A DNA stretch of 64,000 bases from Nymphaea colorata. Lineage: Eukaryota; Streptophyta; Magnoliopsida; Nymphaeales; Nymphaeaceae. The stretch is from NCBI RefSeq assembly GCF_008831285.2, contig NC_045150.1:5964001-6028000 (forward strand). Direction: 5' to 3'. The notes below the pieces were generated by a model that did not search any database, was not told where the DNA came from, and saw nothing but the letters and a program-made list of their open reading frames with translations. Numbering within the stretch: position 1 is the stretch's first letter; each line of letters starts with the position of its first letter. Shown here one piece after another: positions 63,286 to 64,000 of the stretch. The translations under genes and the position numbers were made by a program.

Positions 63286-64000
63286 ATCTCCACCCTCACA
63301 TCTTATATTTAACTTGACACTTAATGATAATGGCGCCAAAAAGCATAAGCATCTGTGAGTCCAAGGATTCATGGAATATTTTTTGTCTTCAGCCTTTGGC
63401 CTTTGTTTTTTTGCCAATGCTGCTATTTTATAATGCCACTTTCTTCTGCAGGGGTTGAAGTGGCTTGTTAATGTTTGGGGTGATTTTGATGTAAATGGCA
63501 GTAGGCCTTTATGGTACGGTAAAGTTTGTTTTTCTTTTAGGTCTTCTCCAATAGAATTTTAGATAAATTTCATATTTATGTGATGTAGCTTGTCAAAATC
63601 TCAGCATGGCATAGTAGTGAAAAAAGCTAGGCAGACCTAGGCAACAAAAAATAGTAAATGAAGGAAAAAATAATGACCATGATGGAGGAGGCGGAGGAGA
63701 ATATATTTAACAGCCAAAAACATGTTTATTTCTCCTCCGTGTCCATGAACTTACAAGTGTATGTTATTTGTTATGGAAAATTAAATATTCAACAATTTTA
63801 CCATTGGTAATTCATGTCAGAAAGCATTAATCTTAAGAGAGGATACTCATCAAACTCTTGAAATACTTTATTTAATTTTTTGTGGGATTATCATTAGTTA
63901 TTCATTTATCTATTTCTATTTTTTATGCATGCAGCATATGAATTCTACAACATCTGGTGTCAATGCTTTCTAATTCATGTTTTTCACAAAAAAGCCAAAT

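Larger units (their letters stand above)
54491..64000. other. Repeat-rich right end without a confident gene
   Basis: About 9.5 kb. It contains the second copy of the dispersed AT-rich repeat (54750-55070), two GGGGTGGAGCCA-family elements, a trnV-like fragment, a 65-bp duplication, a GTATCCGAATC-rich patch at 59280-59570 similar to the interior of the MITE at 12077, an AT-rich run at 59700-60800, GAGTTTGA/CTCGAC words at 60820-60975, a GGGCTTGGGCCC patch at 61060-61310 and a few exon-like segments (61501-61639 plus, 62113-62190 minus, 63023-63250 minus) listed separately. Confidence 0.5.

Overview
The window is nuclear DNA from a flowering plant. Genes are split by AT-rich introns with GT-AG borders, exons are GC-richer than their surroundings, and the spaces between genes hold microsatellites, MITE-like inverted-repeat elements, a decayed Ty1/copia element and a plastid-tRNA-like fragment. 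I cannot name the species; large introns (3 to 5.5 kb) argue against a very compact genome. No bacterial, viral or CRISPR-type system is visible.

Six protein genes can be assembled exon by exon with reading phase conserved across every junction: (1) a 4-coumarate-CoA ligase-like acyl-activating enzyme, minus strand, 1148-7250, 4 exons, 555 aa; (2) an At4g10955-type alpha/beta-hydrolase (lipase class 3 fold), plus strand, 15428-17399, 2 exons, 343 aa; (3) a GPN-loop GTPase of the QQT2/GPN1 type, minus strand, 19529-21298, 6 coding exons, 387 aa, plus a likely distant 5' UTR exon near 23.6 kb; (4) a papain-family cysteine protease of the SAG12/SAG39 type, plus strand, 30982-32459, 2 exons, 357 aa; (5) a histone-fold NF-YB/Dpb4-like protein, plus strand, 39644-45679, 3 exons, 152 aa, whose 5.5-kb second intron carries an antisense copia fragment; (6) a three-RRM hnRNP Q/LIF2-like RNA-binding protein, minus strand, 48496-51635, 8 coding exons, 490 aa, with a likely 5' UTR exon near 54.4 kb.

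Layout: genes 1 and 2 diverge across an 8-kb spacer full of tandem repeats and MITEs; genes 2 and 3 converge; 24-31 kb is AT-rich and repetitive; gene 4 stands alone; 32.5-39.6 kb has no recognisable gene; genes 5 and 6 converge; 54.5-64 kb contains repeats, a trnV-like fragment and a few exon-like segments that I could not assign. The six genes are unrelated in function and do not form a cluster or pathway.

The most unusual points are microsatellites placed immediately inside 5' splice sites: (TTC)19 starting at intron base +8 in gene 1, and (CT)n(TA)17 starting at about +7 in gene 4. Others are a one-residue insertion in the oxyanion-hole loop of the cysteine protease and a family of short GGGG(T/C)GGAGCCA-type elements, including one fold-back copy. 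I see no convincing new biological system.
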